Source: JBBDIM01 sp040880405
Lineage (GTDB): Bacteria > Planctomycetota > Planctomycetia > Pirellulales > Pirellulaceae
DNA: 55,354 bases
Direction: 5' to 3'
Assembly (NCBI GenBank): GCA_040880405.1
Contig: JBBDIM010000001.1
Span: forward strand, 1-55,354
The position numbers and the translations under genes are program-made. Numbering within the stretch: the stretch's first letter is position 1; each line of letters starts with the position of its first letter. A model generated the notes under the pieces. It was not told where the DNA came from, ran no database searches, and was given only the letters and a program-made list of their open reading frames with translations. Of the stretch, positions 41,364-51,055 are shown piece by piece.

Positions 41364-41734
41364 GATGCAATCTTGCGGGGGAATGGATAGCGAAGAGGTG
41401 GGCACGATGTGCGAGAACCGCTCGGGTTGCGAACTCCCGTTCCTCGATTCTAGTTGATCCCGTGCGCTAAAAGAAACATTCGGGCAGTTACAAGCGCCGG
41501 AGGTTTTTCACAACAGGACACCCCCAAACCATGGCGGCATATTCCTCCTTTGCCGGTTATGTCGATTCGGGCGTTCTAGTTGAACGGGGCACTTGGGTCG
41601 ACTAAACTTAACCAAGCTAGGGCCGCGAAAAAGGGGTCAGGACTCTTTTTCATCAGACGTGTTCTATTGTGAGAACGTATTGCGAAAAAGAGTCCTGACC
41701 CCTTTTTCGCTCCCCGGAACGAGAACAAGGACTT
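41364..41734. other. 371-bp divergent gap
   Basis: Between the divergent PVC heme protein and PQQ-propeller genes; must hold promoters for both. The main visible feature is the long inverted repeat 41625-41710. Confidence 0.5.
41625..41710. repeat. Perfect 26-bp inverted repeat of the AAAAAGGGGTCAGGACT type
   Basis: 41625-41650 is the exact reverse complement of 41685-41710, with 34 bases between. Arms begin GCGAAAAAGGGGTCAGGACT. It ends 24 bp before the start of the PQQ-propeller gene. The core GGGGTCAGGACT recurs at 35273-35284. Confidence 0.85.
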
Positions 41735-43024
41735 ATGGCAATGCTATCCCGCCCAATCGCACTCGGTCTGTGCGCGACGCTGCTCCCATTGGTTTCCGCC
41801 ATGGCCGAGACGAAAGATTGGCCCCAATGGCGCGGCCCGGAGCGTGACGGAAAGAGTGCTTCAACCGGGCTCCAAACCGATTGGGAGTCGAGCCCGCCCA
41901 AACTTCTGTGGATGGCGGAAGGCCTAGGCAAAGGTTACGCCAGCGTTTCAATTGCCGATGGCACGCTTTACACCACCGGTAACTTCAGCGAAATCGGCCA
42001 GGCGGTGGTCGCGATGGACCTGAAGGAGCAAAAGGTCCTCTGGAAAAAGGTCATCACCGACGCCATTCCCAAACATGGCTACGAAGGTTCCCGCTGCACT
42101 CCGACCATCGATGGTGATCGGCTGTATGTCGTGATGTCGGACGGGACCGTTGCTTGTCTGAAGCGCGATGGCGGCGATGTGGTTTGGAAACGCTCGCTCC
42201 AAGAGGATTGGGACGGCAATAAACCACAATGGGGATTCGCCGAGTCGCCGCTGGTCGATGGGGATCACGTTATTGTTGCCCCGGGCTCGAAAGACGCCCT
42301 GCTGGTCGGCTTGGATAAAATGACCGGCGACCAGGAGTGGGCGACCGAGGCGAATGTCGACTTGGGCGAACGCGGGAAGGACGAGGCGGGCTATTCCTCG
42401 ACCCTCATCGGCAACGGCCTCGGTCTGAAGCAGTACGTCAAGTTGATCGGCCGCGGAGTGATCGGTGTCGATGCGGCCAATGGCAAGCTGTTGTGGCACT
42501 ACAACGGAATCGCCAACGGCGTGGCGAACATCCCCGATCCGATTATCGAGGGGGATCACATCTTCACCTCCACAGGCTACCAAACCGGTGCCGCATTGCT
42601 GAAGTTGAGCCGGGAAGGGGACGGGATGAAAGCCGAAGAGGTTTACTTCATTGAGCCGAACATTTTCCAGAACCACCATGGTGGCATGGTCAAGGTTGGC
42701 GATGTCATTTACGCCGGGACCAAGCATGGCAATGGATTTCCGACCTGTGTCGACATGAAAAGCGGTAAGATCCTCTGGGGTGGTGATTTCCGAGGTGTTG
42801 GCAAGGGCTCGGCCGCGATTTTGTATGTCGATGGCCATCTGATTTTCCGCTACGAATCGGGCGAACTGGCCTTCATCGAAGCGACCCCCGAAGAGTATCG
42901 CTTGAAAGGCTCTTTTGAACCGGAGTACCAGGAAGGCAAGAGTTGGGCCCACCCGGTCGTGCTCGACGGCCTGCTGTACCTCCGCGAGCAAGACAAACTG
43001 ATGTGTTACGACCTACGGAAGTAG
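41735..43024 (+). CDS. Exported PQQ-like beta-propeller protein
   Basis: A 429-residue protein with a signal peptide (IALGLCATLLPLVSAMA) and a mature part starting DWPQWRGPERDG, the usual opening of planctomycete PQQ-like propellers. Repeated blades of the form GTVACLKRDGGDVVWKRS follow through the whole length. The fold is that of quinoprotein dehydrogenases and BamB, but no PQQ-site Cys pair was noticed, so it may be a binding scaffold. AAGGA lies upstream of ATG 41735; ATG 41741 is an alternative. First gene of the plus-strand redox cluster. Confidence 0.9.
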   Translation: MAMLSRPIALGLCATLLPLVSAMAETKDWPQWRGPERDGKSASTGLQTDWESSPPKLLWMAEGLGKGYASVSIADGTLYTTGNFSEIGQAVVAMDLKEQKVLWKKVITDAIPKHGYEGSRCTPTIDGDRLYVVMSDGTVACLKRDGGDVVWKRSLQEDWDGNKPQWGFAESPLVDGDHVIVAPGSKDALLVGLDKMTGDQEWATEANVDLGERGKDEAGYSSTLIGNGLGLKQYVKLIGRGVIGVDAANGKLLWHYNGIANGVANIPDPIIEGDHIFTSTGYQTGAALLKLSREGDGMKAEEVYFIEPNIFQNHHGGMVKVGDVIYAGTKHGNGFPTCVDMKSGKILWGGDFRGVGKGSAAILYVDGHLIFRYESGELAFIEATPEEYRLKGSFEPEYQEGKSWAHPVVLDGLLYLREQDKLMCYDLRK

Positions 43025-43098
43025 GCCGATCCGATCGAGAAATTTTGATCCTGAGTTCCTCCCCGTTTCACCAATTCCCCTCCTAGAAGAAAATCACC

Positions 43099-46000
43099 AT
43101 GCTTGGCACCGTTGGGTTGTCCCGTCTAACCGTCTGTCTCGGTATTTCGTTCTCGTTTGTTGTGGGAACCCTCTTGGCGTCCGCCCAGGGTCAGGAGATT
43201 TCGACCCAGGAACCCGCCATCCAGCCGACCTCGGTTCAAGAGGCACAAGCGGAAGAAGCCAAGGCGGAGCAGCCCAACTTCGAGGCGGGCCCGGTGCCAC
43301 AGTGGATTTGGGGTGCCGCTGACGGCGAGAAATCGCTTCTCCGCAAGAGTTTCCCCGGCGGAGCGAAGTCGGCCCATTTGATCGCCACCTGCGATAACAA
43401 AATGCAGGTCGATCTCAACGGCAAACGGGTCGCCACTAGTAGCGAGTGGCAATCGCCGGTGGTGGTCGATGTCAGCAAGCACTTGGTCGATGGGGAGAAT
43501 AAGCTTCAGGTGTTGGCCGAAAATGCGGGGGGTGCCAAGGCGTTCGCCTTGAAGCTCGTCCTGACGATGCCTGATGGCGAAAAGACGTATGTGGTTTCGG
43601 ACGCGTCGTGGCAGTCGGTTGCTCGGAATAATACGCCCCTTCCGGTCGATATCGTCGGGAAGATGGGAGATGGCCCCTGGAACAACGTGTTCTCTGGCAC
43701 CACGCTCACGGCTCAGGCCGAGCGGGATGTCTTCAACGTGCTCCCTGGGTTTCAGGTGGAGCTGCTGTACACCGTTCCCAAAGATGTTCATGGCTCGTGG
43801 GTCTCGATCACCTTTGACGACAAAGGTCGCCTGATCGCCAGCGACCAAGGGGATAAAGGTCTCTACCGGATCACACCCGCGAAAGGGGAAGAGCCTACCA
43901 AAATCGAAAAGCTTGACGTCAAGATGACTGGCTGCCAAGGGATGCTGCATGCCTTCGGCAAGCTGTACTGTTCGGTCAATGGTGGTCCGGGAAGCGGGTT
44001 TTACATTCTGGAAGATACCAACGGCGATGACCAATACGATAAGGTCACCAAGGCCAAGGCCTTTCAAGGTGGTGGCGAACATGGTCCGCACACCTTGCGA
44101 TTGAGTCCTGATGGAAAATCGATCTACGTGGTCGCCGGAAATCACACCAAACCGCCGGAGAACTTCGACCACAGCCGCGTGCCGGCCAACTGGGATGAGG
44201 ACCTGATCTTGCCGCGGCAGTGGGATGCCCGCGGACATGCCCGAGGCATTTTGGCCCCAGGTGGCTGGGTCGCCAAAACCGATCCGGAAGGGAAGACCTG
44301 GGAGATCATCAGCAGCGGGTACCGCAACCCTTACTCGATGGACTTCAACGCCGATGGCGAGCTGTTTGTCTACGACGCCGACATGGAATGGGATTTTGGC
44401 ATGCCGTGGTATCGCCCAACCCGAGTCTCCCACTCACCCAGCGGTAGCGAGTTCGGTTGGCGGAGCGGAACCGGCAAGTGGCCTGAGTACTATGTCGACA
44501 GCCTCCCGGCGACCGTCGATATCGGCCCTGGGTCACCGGTCGGGGTGACGTTTGGCTACGGGGCCAAGTTCCCTGCCAAATATCAGAAGGCCCTGTTCAT
44601 CCTGGATTGGACCTTCGGCACGCTGTACGCCATTCACTTAACACCCGACGGCGCAAGCTACGCAGGCGAGAAGGAAGAATTCCTCTCGCGGACGCCGCTC
44701 CCTTTGACCGACGTGGCGATCGGCCCGGACGGGGCGATGTATTTTACGGTGGGTGGACGGAACACCCAATCGGCACTATATCGCGTGACCTACGTCGGAG
44801 ACGAATCGACCGCACCGGTCGACGCGTCCCAAGCGGAAGGGGCCGACCTGCGGCAGCTTCGCCACTCGCTAGAAGCCTACCACCAAGCGGCCGGGCCGGA
44901 GGCGATTGAAAAAATTTGGCCCAACCTAAGCCACTCGGATCGCTACATCCGCTACGCCGCTCGCGTTGCCCTGGAACACCAGGAAGTGACCCGTTGGCAG
45001 GAAAAGGCCCTAGCCGAGAAAGACCCGCAAGCGGCGATTCAGGCAATCGTCGCCTTGGCCCGGCAGGGAGACAAGTCGCTTCAGCCGAAGTTATTGGAGA
45101 CGCTCGGCCGGATCGAAATCGCGAAGCTCGATGAGTCAGCCCTGGTGGACCTATTGCGAGCCTACCAGTTGGTCTTCATCCGCACCGGCCAACCGGAAGT
45201 CCGCACCGCCCAGAAACTGGTCGAGCGGCTTGATCCGCTTTACCCGTCGGAGAGTGACGCGGCGAATCGCGAGCTGAGCCAACTGCTGGTCTACCTCAAC
45301 TCACCCAAGGTGGCAGGCAAGACCTTGGAGCTATTGGAAGCGGAAACCGAGACGGCCCCGGCCGAGATGGCGGAACTGTTGGCTCGCAACCAAGGCTACG
45401 GTGGCACCATCGCCAAAATGCTCTCCAATCAGCCGGAAATCGAGAAACTGCATCTCGCCTTCGCCCTGCGGAACCTGCGGTATGGCTGGACGCTGGAAGA
45501 ACGGAAGCGATACTTCGCGTTCCTAGACCAATCGCTAACCAAAAGTGGCGGGATGAGCTACGAGGGATTCATCGCGAACATGCGGAAGGACGCCCTGGAA
45601 AACGCCTCGGAGGCGGAACGTGCCGCCCTCGAAGCGACCTCGCCCTCTCCCAAGCCGACCGAACTTCCCAAGCCGCACGGCCCTGGCCGGAAGTGGAGCG
45701 TCGAAGACATGGTCAAGCTGACCGCGAGTGGCCTCTCGGGCCGTAACTTCGAACAGGGCAAACGAGCCTTCGCGGCTTCGCGCTGTGTCATCTGCCACCG
45801 CTTCGACGGGGCCGGCGGAGCGACCGGCCCCGACCTGACCAACGTCGCCGGACGGTTTAGCTACCAAGACCTGGCCGAGGCAATCGTCCTGCCGAGCAAG
45901 GTAATCTCGGATCAGTACCGTGGTTCGATCGTCCAAACGATCAGCGGCAAAACGGTCTCCGGCCGGATCGCCACCGAGGACGAGGACGGAATCACGGTCC

Positions 46001-46188
46001 TGACCGATCCGGAAGACATCACCAAGGTCGAAGAAATCGCCAAGGACGATATCGAGGAAATCCTCCCGGCCCCGGTCTCATTAATGCCAGCCGACTTGGT
46101 GGATGTCCTGAATGAGCAGGAGCTGCTCGACCTGATCGCCTACCTGATGTCGCGCGGTAACCCCAGCGATCCGATGTTTACCGAGTAG
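43099..46188 (+). CDS. PVC-type heme-binding CxxCH protein with sugar-dehydrogenase-like propeller
   Basis: A 1029-residue exported protein (signal residues ~10-30). Order: a beta-sandwich of carbohydrate-binding look (about 60-200, QWIWGAADGEKSLLRKSF), a six-blade glucose/sorbosone dehydrogenase-like propeller (about 210-560, with RNPYSMDFNADGELFVYDAD), helical repeats, and a C-terminal heme domain with CVICH near residue 895 followed by GGATGPDLTNVAGRF. It is 74 bp after the PQQ-propeller gene and 23 bp before the PSCyt gene, so probably in one operon. Likely acts on polysaccharide or its fragments outside the cytoplasm (inference). Confidence 0.92.
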   Translation: MLGTVGLSRLTVCLGISFSFVVGTLLASAQGQEISTQEPAIQPTSVQEAQAEEAKAEQPNFEAGPVPQWIWGAADGEKSLLRKSFPGGAKSAHLIATCDNKMQVDLNGKRVATSSEWQSPVVVDVSKHLVDGENKLQVLAENAGGAKAFALKLVLTMPDGEKTYVVSDASWQSVARNNTPLPVDIVGKMGDGPWNNVFSGTTLTAQAERDVFNVLPGFQVELLYTVPKDVHGSWVSITFDDKGRLIASDQGDKGLYRITPAKGEEPTKIEKLDVKMTGCQGMLHAFGKLYCSVNGGPGSGFYILEDTNGDDQYDKVTKAKAFQGGGEHGPHTLRLSPDGKSIYVVAGNHTKPPENFDHSRVPANWDEDLILPRQWDARGHARGILAPGGWVAKTDPEGKTWEIISSGYRNPYSMDFNADGELFVYDADMEWDFGMPWYRPTRVSHSPSGSEFGWRSGTGKWPEYYVDSLPATVDIGPGSPVGVTFGYGAKFPAKYQKALFILDWTFGTLYAIHLTPDGASYAGEKEEFLSRTPLPLTDVAIGPDGAMYFTVGGRNTQSALYRVTYVGDESTAPVDASQAEGADLRQLRHSLEAYHQAAGPEAIEKIWPNLSHSDRYIRYAARVALEHQEVTRWQEKALAEKDPQAAIQAIVALARQGDKSLQPKLLETLGRIEIAKLDESALVDLLRAYQLVFIRTGQPEVRTAQKLVERLDPLYPSESDAANRELSQLLVYLNSPKVAGKTLELLEAETETAPAEMAELLARNQGYGGTIAKMLSNQPEIEKLHLAFALRNLRYGWTLEERKRYFAFLDQSLTKSGGMSYEGFIANMRKDALENASEAERAALEATSPSPKPTELPKPHGPGRKWSVEDMVKLTASGLSGRNFEQGKRAFAASRCVICHRFDGAGGATGPDLTNVAGRFSYQDLAEAIVLPSKVISDQYRGSIVQTISGKTVSGRIATEDEDGITVLTDPEDITKVEEIAKDDIEEILPAPVSLMPADLVDVLNEQELLDLIAYLMSRGNPSDPMFTE

Positions 46189-46211
46189 CCAGCCCACTCG
46201 AAAGGAAAACC

Positions 46212-49200
46212 ATGCGTGGAGCGGTTCAACTTTTCGGGCTCCTATGCGTCGCCCTGACGCTGAGCCCCGGGACCGCGCTGGGCGAGGAACCCCTTCGAGA
46301 AGCCCCCCTTAGAGAAGACGCCGTCAAGTTCGGCCGCGATGTGTTGCCGATCCTTTCGGATCGCTGCTTCCATTGCCATGGCCCGGACGACTCGCACCGC
46401 GAGGCGGGCCTGCGGCTCGACCTGTGGGAAGAGGCGGTCGGCGATGGCAGTGGCGCGATTGTCCCCGGCGATCCCGACAGTAGCGAACTGCTGGCGCGGA
46501 TCACGAGCGACGACTCCGATCTCCGGATGCCCCCGGCCAGCGCGCATCGGAAACCGCTGAGCCCTCGGGAAGTGGAAATTCTCCGCCAGTGGATCGCAGA
46601 AGGGGCGAAGTGGGGCAAGCATTGGTCGTTCGAGCGGCTGGAACGGCCCGAGGTGACCGACCAGGAGACGCACCCGGTCGATTATTTCGTGCGGCGGCAA
46701 CTTCAGCAAAAGGGCTTATCGCTGGCTGGGCCGACCGATCGGCACACGCTGCTGCGGCGGCTCTCGTTCGATCTGACAGGGCTGCCCCCCACAGCGGACG
46801 AGGCGGCGGCGTTTCTTGAGGATGAGGGAGAGGACGCTGCTCAGAAGGTGGTCGATCGCCTGCTCGCATCACCCCACTATGGCGAACGGATGGCGATGTG
46901 GTGGCTCGACGCGGCCCGGTATTCCGATACCGACGGCTACCAGCAGGACGCAACGCGCGGGAACTGGCCGTGGCGCGACTGGGTGATCCAGGCCTTCAAC
47001 GACAACATGCCGTACGACCAGTTCACGATTCACCAGTTCGCGGGGGACCTTCTGCTGGAGTCGACCCCGGAGCAAAAGCTGGCCACCACCTTCCACCGCA
47101 ATCACATGACCAACGGCGAGGGGGGCCGCGATCCGGAGGAGTCGCGGATCGACTACGTGATCGACCGGGTCAACACCAGCGGCACCGTTTGGCTGGGGCT
47201 CACCTTGGGCTGCATCCAGTGCCATAGCCACAAGTTCGACCCGATCTCGCACGAAGACTACTACAGCCTGTTCGCCTTCTTCAACAGCATCGACGAAGAC
47301 GGCAAAGCGGGCAATGCGGCCAAGCCGTACCTGAAATACAAATCACCCCACGCAGGCCGAGCCTTGCAAGAGGCCCAGGCGGTGGTCGCGGCTCGCAAGC
47401 CGCTGCTCGACGCCGCCCGTAAGCAAGCGGAAGAGGAATTCACCTCCTGGAGCGAGCAGCGTCTGGAAGAAGTCCAGCAAGGGTTCACGGCCTGGCATCC
47501 GCTGCACGGTACCACCCTGGAATCAGTCGAAGGGACCGAGCTTGCCCAGGAGGCGGATGGCACCATTGTCGCCGGCGGCCCCAACCCCCGGCAGGACGAC
47601 TATCGCCTGATTGCCGCTCCCCAGGTCACGCGCGTCACTGGGCTGAAACTGGAGGTCCTGCCGCATGCTTCCCACACCGGCGGCAAACTCTCGCGGGGAA
47701 AAAGTGGCGAGTTCATCCTGACCAACGTCAAGCTGCAGCTCCGCAAACGGGGAGACTCGCAGCTCCGTGATATCGAGATCGCCGGGGCGATCGCCGACGT
47801 CGAGAAAGCAGCCAAGGGCCGGGCCTACGGCAACGTGAAAGACACCCTCGACGACGACCCCCGCAACGGCTGGACCACCGAGTCGGACGACAATCCCGAG
47901 GCATCCACCAAGCCTCACGTCGCGATCTTCGCGCTGGCCCAGCCGCTGCCCGTGGCGGAAGACGAAGAGCTGGTGCTGGTGATGTTCCAAAGGTCCACCG
48001 TCGGAGACGCCAACATCGGCCGGTTCCGTGTTTCGGTGACCGACCAGCCTGGCCCCGCGGTCCAGTCGCTCGATCCGGCCCCGCTAGCGCAACTCGCGGA
48101 GGCGAAAGTCAGCGATCCGGCGGAGATCGACGACAAGCTCCGCGGCCGGCTCTTGGAGCAGTTCCTGTCCGACCACGCCCAGTACCAAAGGGCCAAATCA
48201 TTGGTCGATCAGGCCAACCGCCAACTGAGCGAAGTCAAAAAGGGAACCGGCGACCAAAACGTAATGGTCCTGGCCGAGCGTGCCGAGCCCCGCAAGACAT
48301 TCGTCCTAGAACGCGGCATCTGGGACAACCACGGCGCGGAGGTCGAGCCGGCCATGCCGAAGGCCATTTTGCCTTGGCCCGCTGAGAACAGCCAAACACG
48401 GCTCGACTTGGCCAACTGGCTGGTCGACCGGGAAAACCCGCTCACCGCGAGGGTTACCGTCAATCATTTGTGGCAACTATGCTTCGGCACCGGCCTGGTC
48501 CGCACGCCGGAGGATTTTGGTTTACAGGGTGAGTTCCCCACCCACCCCGAACTGCTGGACTGGCTGGCGGTTGAGCTGATTGAAAGCGATTGGGACCTCA
48601 AGCACATCCTGCGGTTGATCGTCACCAGCGAAACGTACCAGCAAAGCAGCGAGATGACCGAAGAGCAGTACCAGGCCGATCCGGAGAACCGCCTGCTGGC
48701 CCGCGGGGCTCGGTTTCGCCTGCCGAGCTGGATGATCCGCGACGCGGCCCTGCAAGCGAGCGGCCTTTTGAACCCCGCGCTCGGCGGACCACCAGTGATG
48801 CCATACCAGCCAGATGGCGTGTGGGCGGAGATGTTCATGGGGCGGTTCCGCTACCAACCAAGCCAAGGCCCGGCCCAGCATCGCCGCACGGTGTACGCCT
48901 TTTGGCGTCGCTCGGCGGCCCCTACCTTCCTGTTCGACAACGCCCAGCGCCGCGTCTGCGAAGTCGGGATGCGCGAAACCAACACCCCGCTGCACGCCCT
49001 GACGCTGCTCAACGATCAAACCTTGCTGGAATCTTCCCGTGAGCTGGCCAAATCCTCCACTAAGGAACATCCTGAAACCGCACCGCGAATCGAAGCCCTA
49101 TTCCGCGCGATCCTGACTCGGCCACCTTCGCTCCAGGAGCAAGAGGTGCTTTCCGCCGCGTACGAAGAAGCGGCACAGTACTACGAAAAATCTCCGGAGG

Positions 49201-49328
49201 AGGCCGTGCGGCTGCTCGACTTTGGTCAGCCGGAGCTGCACGTGACCGACCGTCGAACGGAAATCGCGGCCGGGATGATCTCAGCCAGTATGATCTTCAA
49301 CCTGGACGAGGCGATCACCCATGAATGA
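46212..49328 (+). CDS. PSCyt1-PSCyt2-PSD1 (DUF1549/DUF1553) cytochrome
   Basis: A 1038-residue exported protein. Signal (QLFGLLCVALTLSPGTALG), then PSCyt1 with CFHCHGPDDSHREAGLRLD (Cys52), PSCyt2/DUF1549 from ~residue 150 with a second heme motif CIQCH (Cys334, followed by HKFDPI), a beta-rich insertion (about 430-640), and PSD1/DUF1553 at the C-terminus (NHLWQLCFGTGLVRTPEDFG). It overlaps the next gene by 8 bp. This family and DUF1501 proteins form the second of the two classic planctomycete cytochrome pairs; the reaction is unknown. Confidence 0.95.
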   Translation: MRGAVQLFGLLCVALTLSPGTALGEEPLREAPLREDAVKFGRDVLPILSDRCFHCHGPDDSHREAGLRLDLWEEAVGDGSGAIVPGDPDSSELLARITSDDSDLRMPPASAHRKPLSPREVEILRQWIAEGAKWGKHWSFERLERPEVTDQETHPVDYFVRRQLQQKGLSLAGPTDRHTLLRRLSFDLTGLPPTADEAAAFLEDEGEDAAQKVVDRLLASPHYGERMAMWWLDAARYSDTDGYQQDATRGNWPWRDWVIQAFNDNMPYDQFTIHQFAGDLLLESTPEQKLATTFHRNHMTNGEGGRDPEESRIDYVIDRVNTSGTVWLGLTLGCIQCHSHKFDPISHEDYYSLFAFFNSIDEDGKAGNAAKPYLKYKSPHAGRALQEAQAVVAARKPLLDAARKQAEEEFTSWSEQRLEEVQQGFTAWHPLHGTTLESVEGTELAQEADGTIVAGGPNPRQDDYRLIAAPQVTRVTGLKLEVLPHASHTGGKLSRGKSGEFILTNVKLQLRKRGDSQLRDIEIAGAIADVEKAAKGRAYGNVKDTLDDDPRNGWTTESDDNPEASTKPHVAIFALAQPLPVAEDEELVLVMFQRSTVGDANIGRFRVSVTDQPGPAVQSLDPAPLAQLAEAKVSDPAEIDDKLRGRLLEQFLSDHAQYQRAKSLVDQANRQLSEVKKGTGDQNVMVLAERAEPRKTFVLERGIWDNHGAEVEPAMPKAILPWPAENSQTRLDLANWLVDRENPLTARVTVNHLWQLCFGTGLVRTPEDFGLQGEFPTHPELLDWLAVELIESDWDLKHILRLIVTSETYQQSSEMTEEQYQADPENRLLARGARFRLPSWMIRDAALQASGLLNPALGGPPVMPYQPDGVWAEMFMGRFRYQPSQGPAQHRRTVYAFWRRSAAPTFLFDNAQRRVCEVGMRETNTPLHALTLLNDQTLLESSRELAKSSTKEHPETAPRIEALFRAILTRPPSLQEQEVLSAAYEEAAQYYEKSPEEAVRLLDFGQPELHVTDRRTEIAAGMISASMIFNLDEAITHE

Positions 49329-50796
49329 CCGTAACCCTAATGATTGGCACCCCATCGATCAGGACCAACCGCGGCAGATCGCCCGTCGGGCCTTCCTTAG
49401 CCAAGGGGTGGGTGTCAGCTTAGGCGCGATGGCCCTGGGGCTGCTGCAGCGGTCCGCTTCCGCCGCCGGGGAAACCACTCGCGGCTTGGCCGATTTACCG
49501 CATCACCAGCCGAAGGCCAAAAACGTCATCTTCCTGACCCAGTCCGGTGGGCCTTCGCAGATAGAGCTATTCGACGAGAAGCCGGGCCTCATGCAGTGGG
49601 CCGGGAAGGAGCTGCCGGATAGCATCCGCCAAGGGCAACGGCTGACCACGATGACCGCCAACCAAAAGCAGTTGGTGATGCCGGCCCAAACCAAGTTCCA
49701 GCGGTATGGCGACAGCGGGGCGACCATCAGCGAGTGGCTCCCTCACCTGACGACTGTCGCGGATGACTTGTGCTTCGTGAAGTCGATGGTCACCGACGAA
49801 ATCAACCACGCCCCGGCGATGACCAAGTTCCTCACCGGGAACCAAATCCCCGGGCGTCCCAGCTTGGGTGCGTGGACCAGCTACGGCCTGGGGAGCGAAA
49901 ACGAAAACCTGCCAGATTACCTCGTCCTCATCTCCAAGATGAAACGACCGAGCGACCAACCGCTGTACGACCATTACTGGGGCAGCGGCTTTTTGCCCTC
50001 GCGGTACCAAGGGGTCAAGCTCCGTAACGCCAAGGAGCCGGTCCTCTACCTTCGCGACCCCGAAGGCCTACCGCGGCATCTGCGGCGGGGGATGCTCGAC
50101 GGGATCGGCGAGCTGAACCAAATGCGGCTGGAAACGACCGGCGACCCCGAAATCGAAACGCGGATCCGCCAGTATGAAATGGCGTGGCGGATGCAGACCA
50201 GTGTGCCAAGCTTGAACGATCTGAGCGACGAACCGGAATCGGTGTTCGAGCTATACGGCGAGGACTCCCGCCGACCCGGCAGCTACGCGGCCAACTGCAT
50301 TCTGGCGCGGCGGATGATCGAGCGGGGTGTCCGCTTCGTGCAGCTATTCCATCCCGACTGGGACCACCACAGCCGCTTAAGTTCGTGGTGTACGGCCCGC
50401 TGCCGCGATACCGACCAGGCGAGCGCCGCCCTGGTAACCGACCTCAAACGCCGCGGCCTGTTGGACGAAACGTTGGTCCTCTGGGGAGGCGAATTCGGCC
50501 GGGGGGTCGCCGGTCAAGGCAAATGGGACAGCCCCGAAGCGGGCCGAGACCACCATCCCCGCTGCTTCACCATGTGGCTGGCCGGCGGAGGCATCCAGCC
50601 AGGCCAAACCTACGGAGCCACCGACGACTTCAGCTACAACGCGGTCGAAAACCCCGTCCCCGTCCGCGACCTCCACGCCACCATCCTGCACCTCTTGGGA
50701 ATCGACCACCAGCGTTTCACCCACCGATTTCAGGGACTTGACTTCCGATTGACGGGCGTGGAAGAAGCGAACGTGGTGAAGGATATTTTGGCGTAG
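49321..50796 (+). CDS. DUF1501 family Tat-exported protein
   Basis: A 491-residue protein with a Tat signal (RRAFLSQGVGVSLGAMALG) and the DUF1501 domain: FLTQSGGPSQIELFDEKP near residue 60, the HAPAMTKFLTGN block, the FVQLFHPDWDHHS motif near residue 340 and LVLWGGEFGRG. DUF1501 proteins belong to the alkaline phosphatase/sulfatase-like fold group. They are partners of PSCyt1/PSCyt2/PSD1 cytochromes, and translation here is coupled to that gene (8-bp overlap). Ends the redox operon; a palindromic repeat begins 20 bases after the stop. Confidence 0.95.
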   Translation: MNDRNPNDWHPIDQDQPRQIARRAFLSQGVGVSLGAMALGLLQRSASAAGETTRGLADLPHHQPKAKNVIFLTQSGGPSQIELFDEKPGLMQWAGKELPDSIRQGQRLTTMTANQKQLVMPAQTKFQRYGDSGATISEWLPHLTTVADDLCFVKSMVTDEINHAPAMTKFLTGNQIPGRPSLGAWTSYGLGSENENLPDYLVLISKMKRPSDQPLYDHYWGSGFLPSRYQGVKLRNAKEPVLYLRDPEGLPRHLRRGMLDGIGELNQMRLETTGDPEIETRIRQYEMAWRMQTSVPSLNDLSDEPESVFELYGEDSRRPGSYAANCILARRMIERGVRFVQLFHPDWDHHSRLSSWCTARCRDTDQASAALVTDLKRRGLLDETLVLWGGEFGRGVAGQGKWDSPEAGRDHHPRCFTMWLAGGGIQPGQTYGATDDFSYNAVENPVPVRDLHATILHLLGIDHQRFTHRFQGLDFRLTGVEEANVVKDILA

Positions 50797-50816
50797 AAAG
50801 AGGAACCCGGGATACT

Positions 50817-50850
50817 GGGTGCCATGCCCACGCCCTCCAACGTGGGCATG
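50817..50850 (+). repeat. 34-bp dispersed palindromic repeat, copy 4
   Basis: Identical 34 bases to copies 1 and 2, followed by the same tail type (TTTGGGCGGGGGAATTTTCT to ~50880). It lies in the 259-bp gap after the DUF1501 gene. Confidence 0.85.
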
Positions 50851-50924
50851 TTTGGGCGGGGGAATTTTCTATCGGGAACGCCGCGTTCACTCCTGAATCC
50901 CATCCATGGTTCAAAAAAGAATTG

Positions 50925-51033
50925 AACCACGGATTACACCGATATCACGGATAAAGGTCGATCGCCGGGCGAGATCCAACCGGCTGGTCAATCCGAGAGG
51001 AAATAGAAACGCAGAGGTGCGGAGATCGCAGAG
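50925..51033. repeat. ACCACGGATTACACCGAT / AACGCAGAGGTGCGGAGA stretches
   Basis: Two short internally repetitive stretches (50925-50952 and 51008-51033) similar in style to the CCACAGAGG family. They lie between the ends of the convergent DUF1501 and small secreted-protein genes. Confidence 0.4.
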
Positions 51034-51055
51034 TGACTGTCCGGCCGACGGCCTG

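Noticed and set aside
41593..41847. Plus-strand frame running through the 26-bp inverted repeat into the PQQ gene
   Set aside because: The repeat is translated in both arms (KRGQDSF-like and its mirror), a sign of repeat DNA and not of coding sequence.
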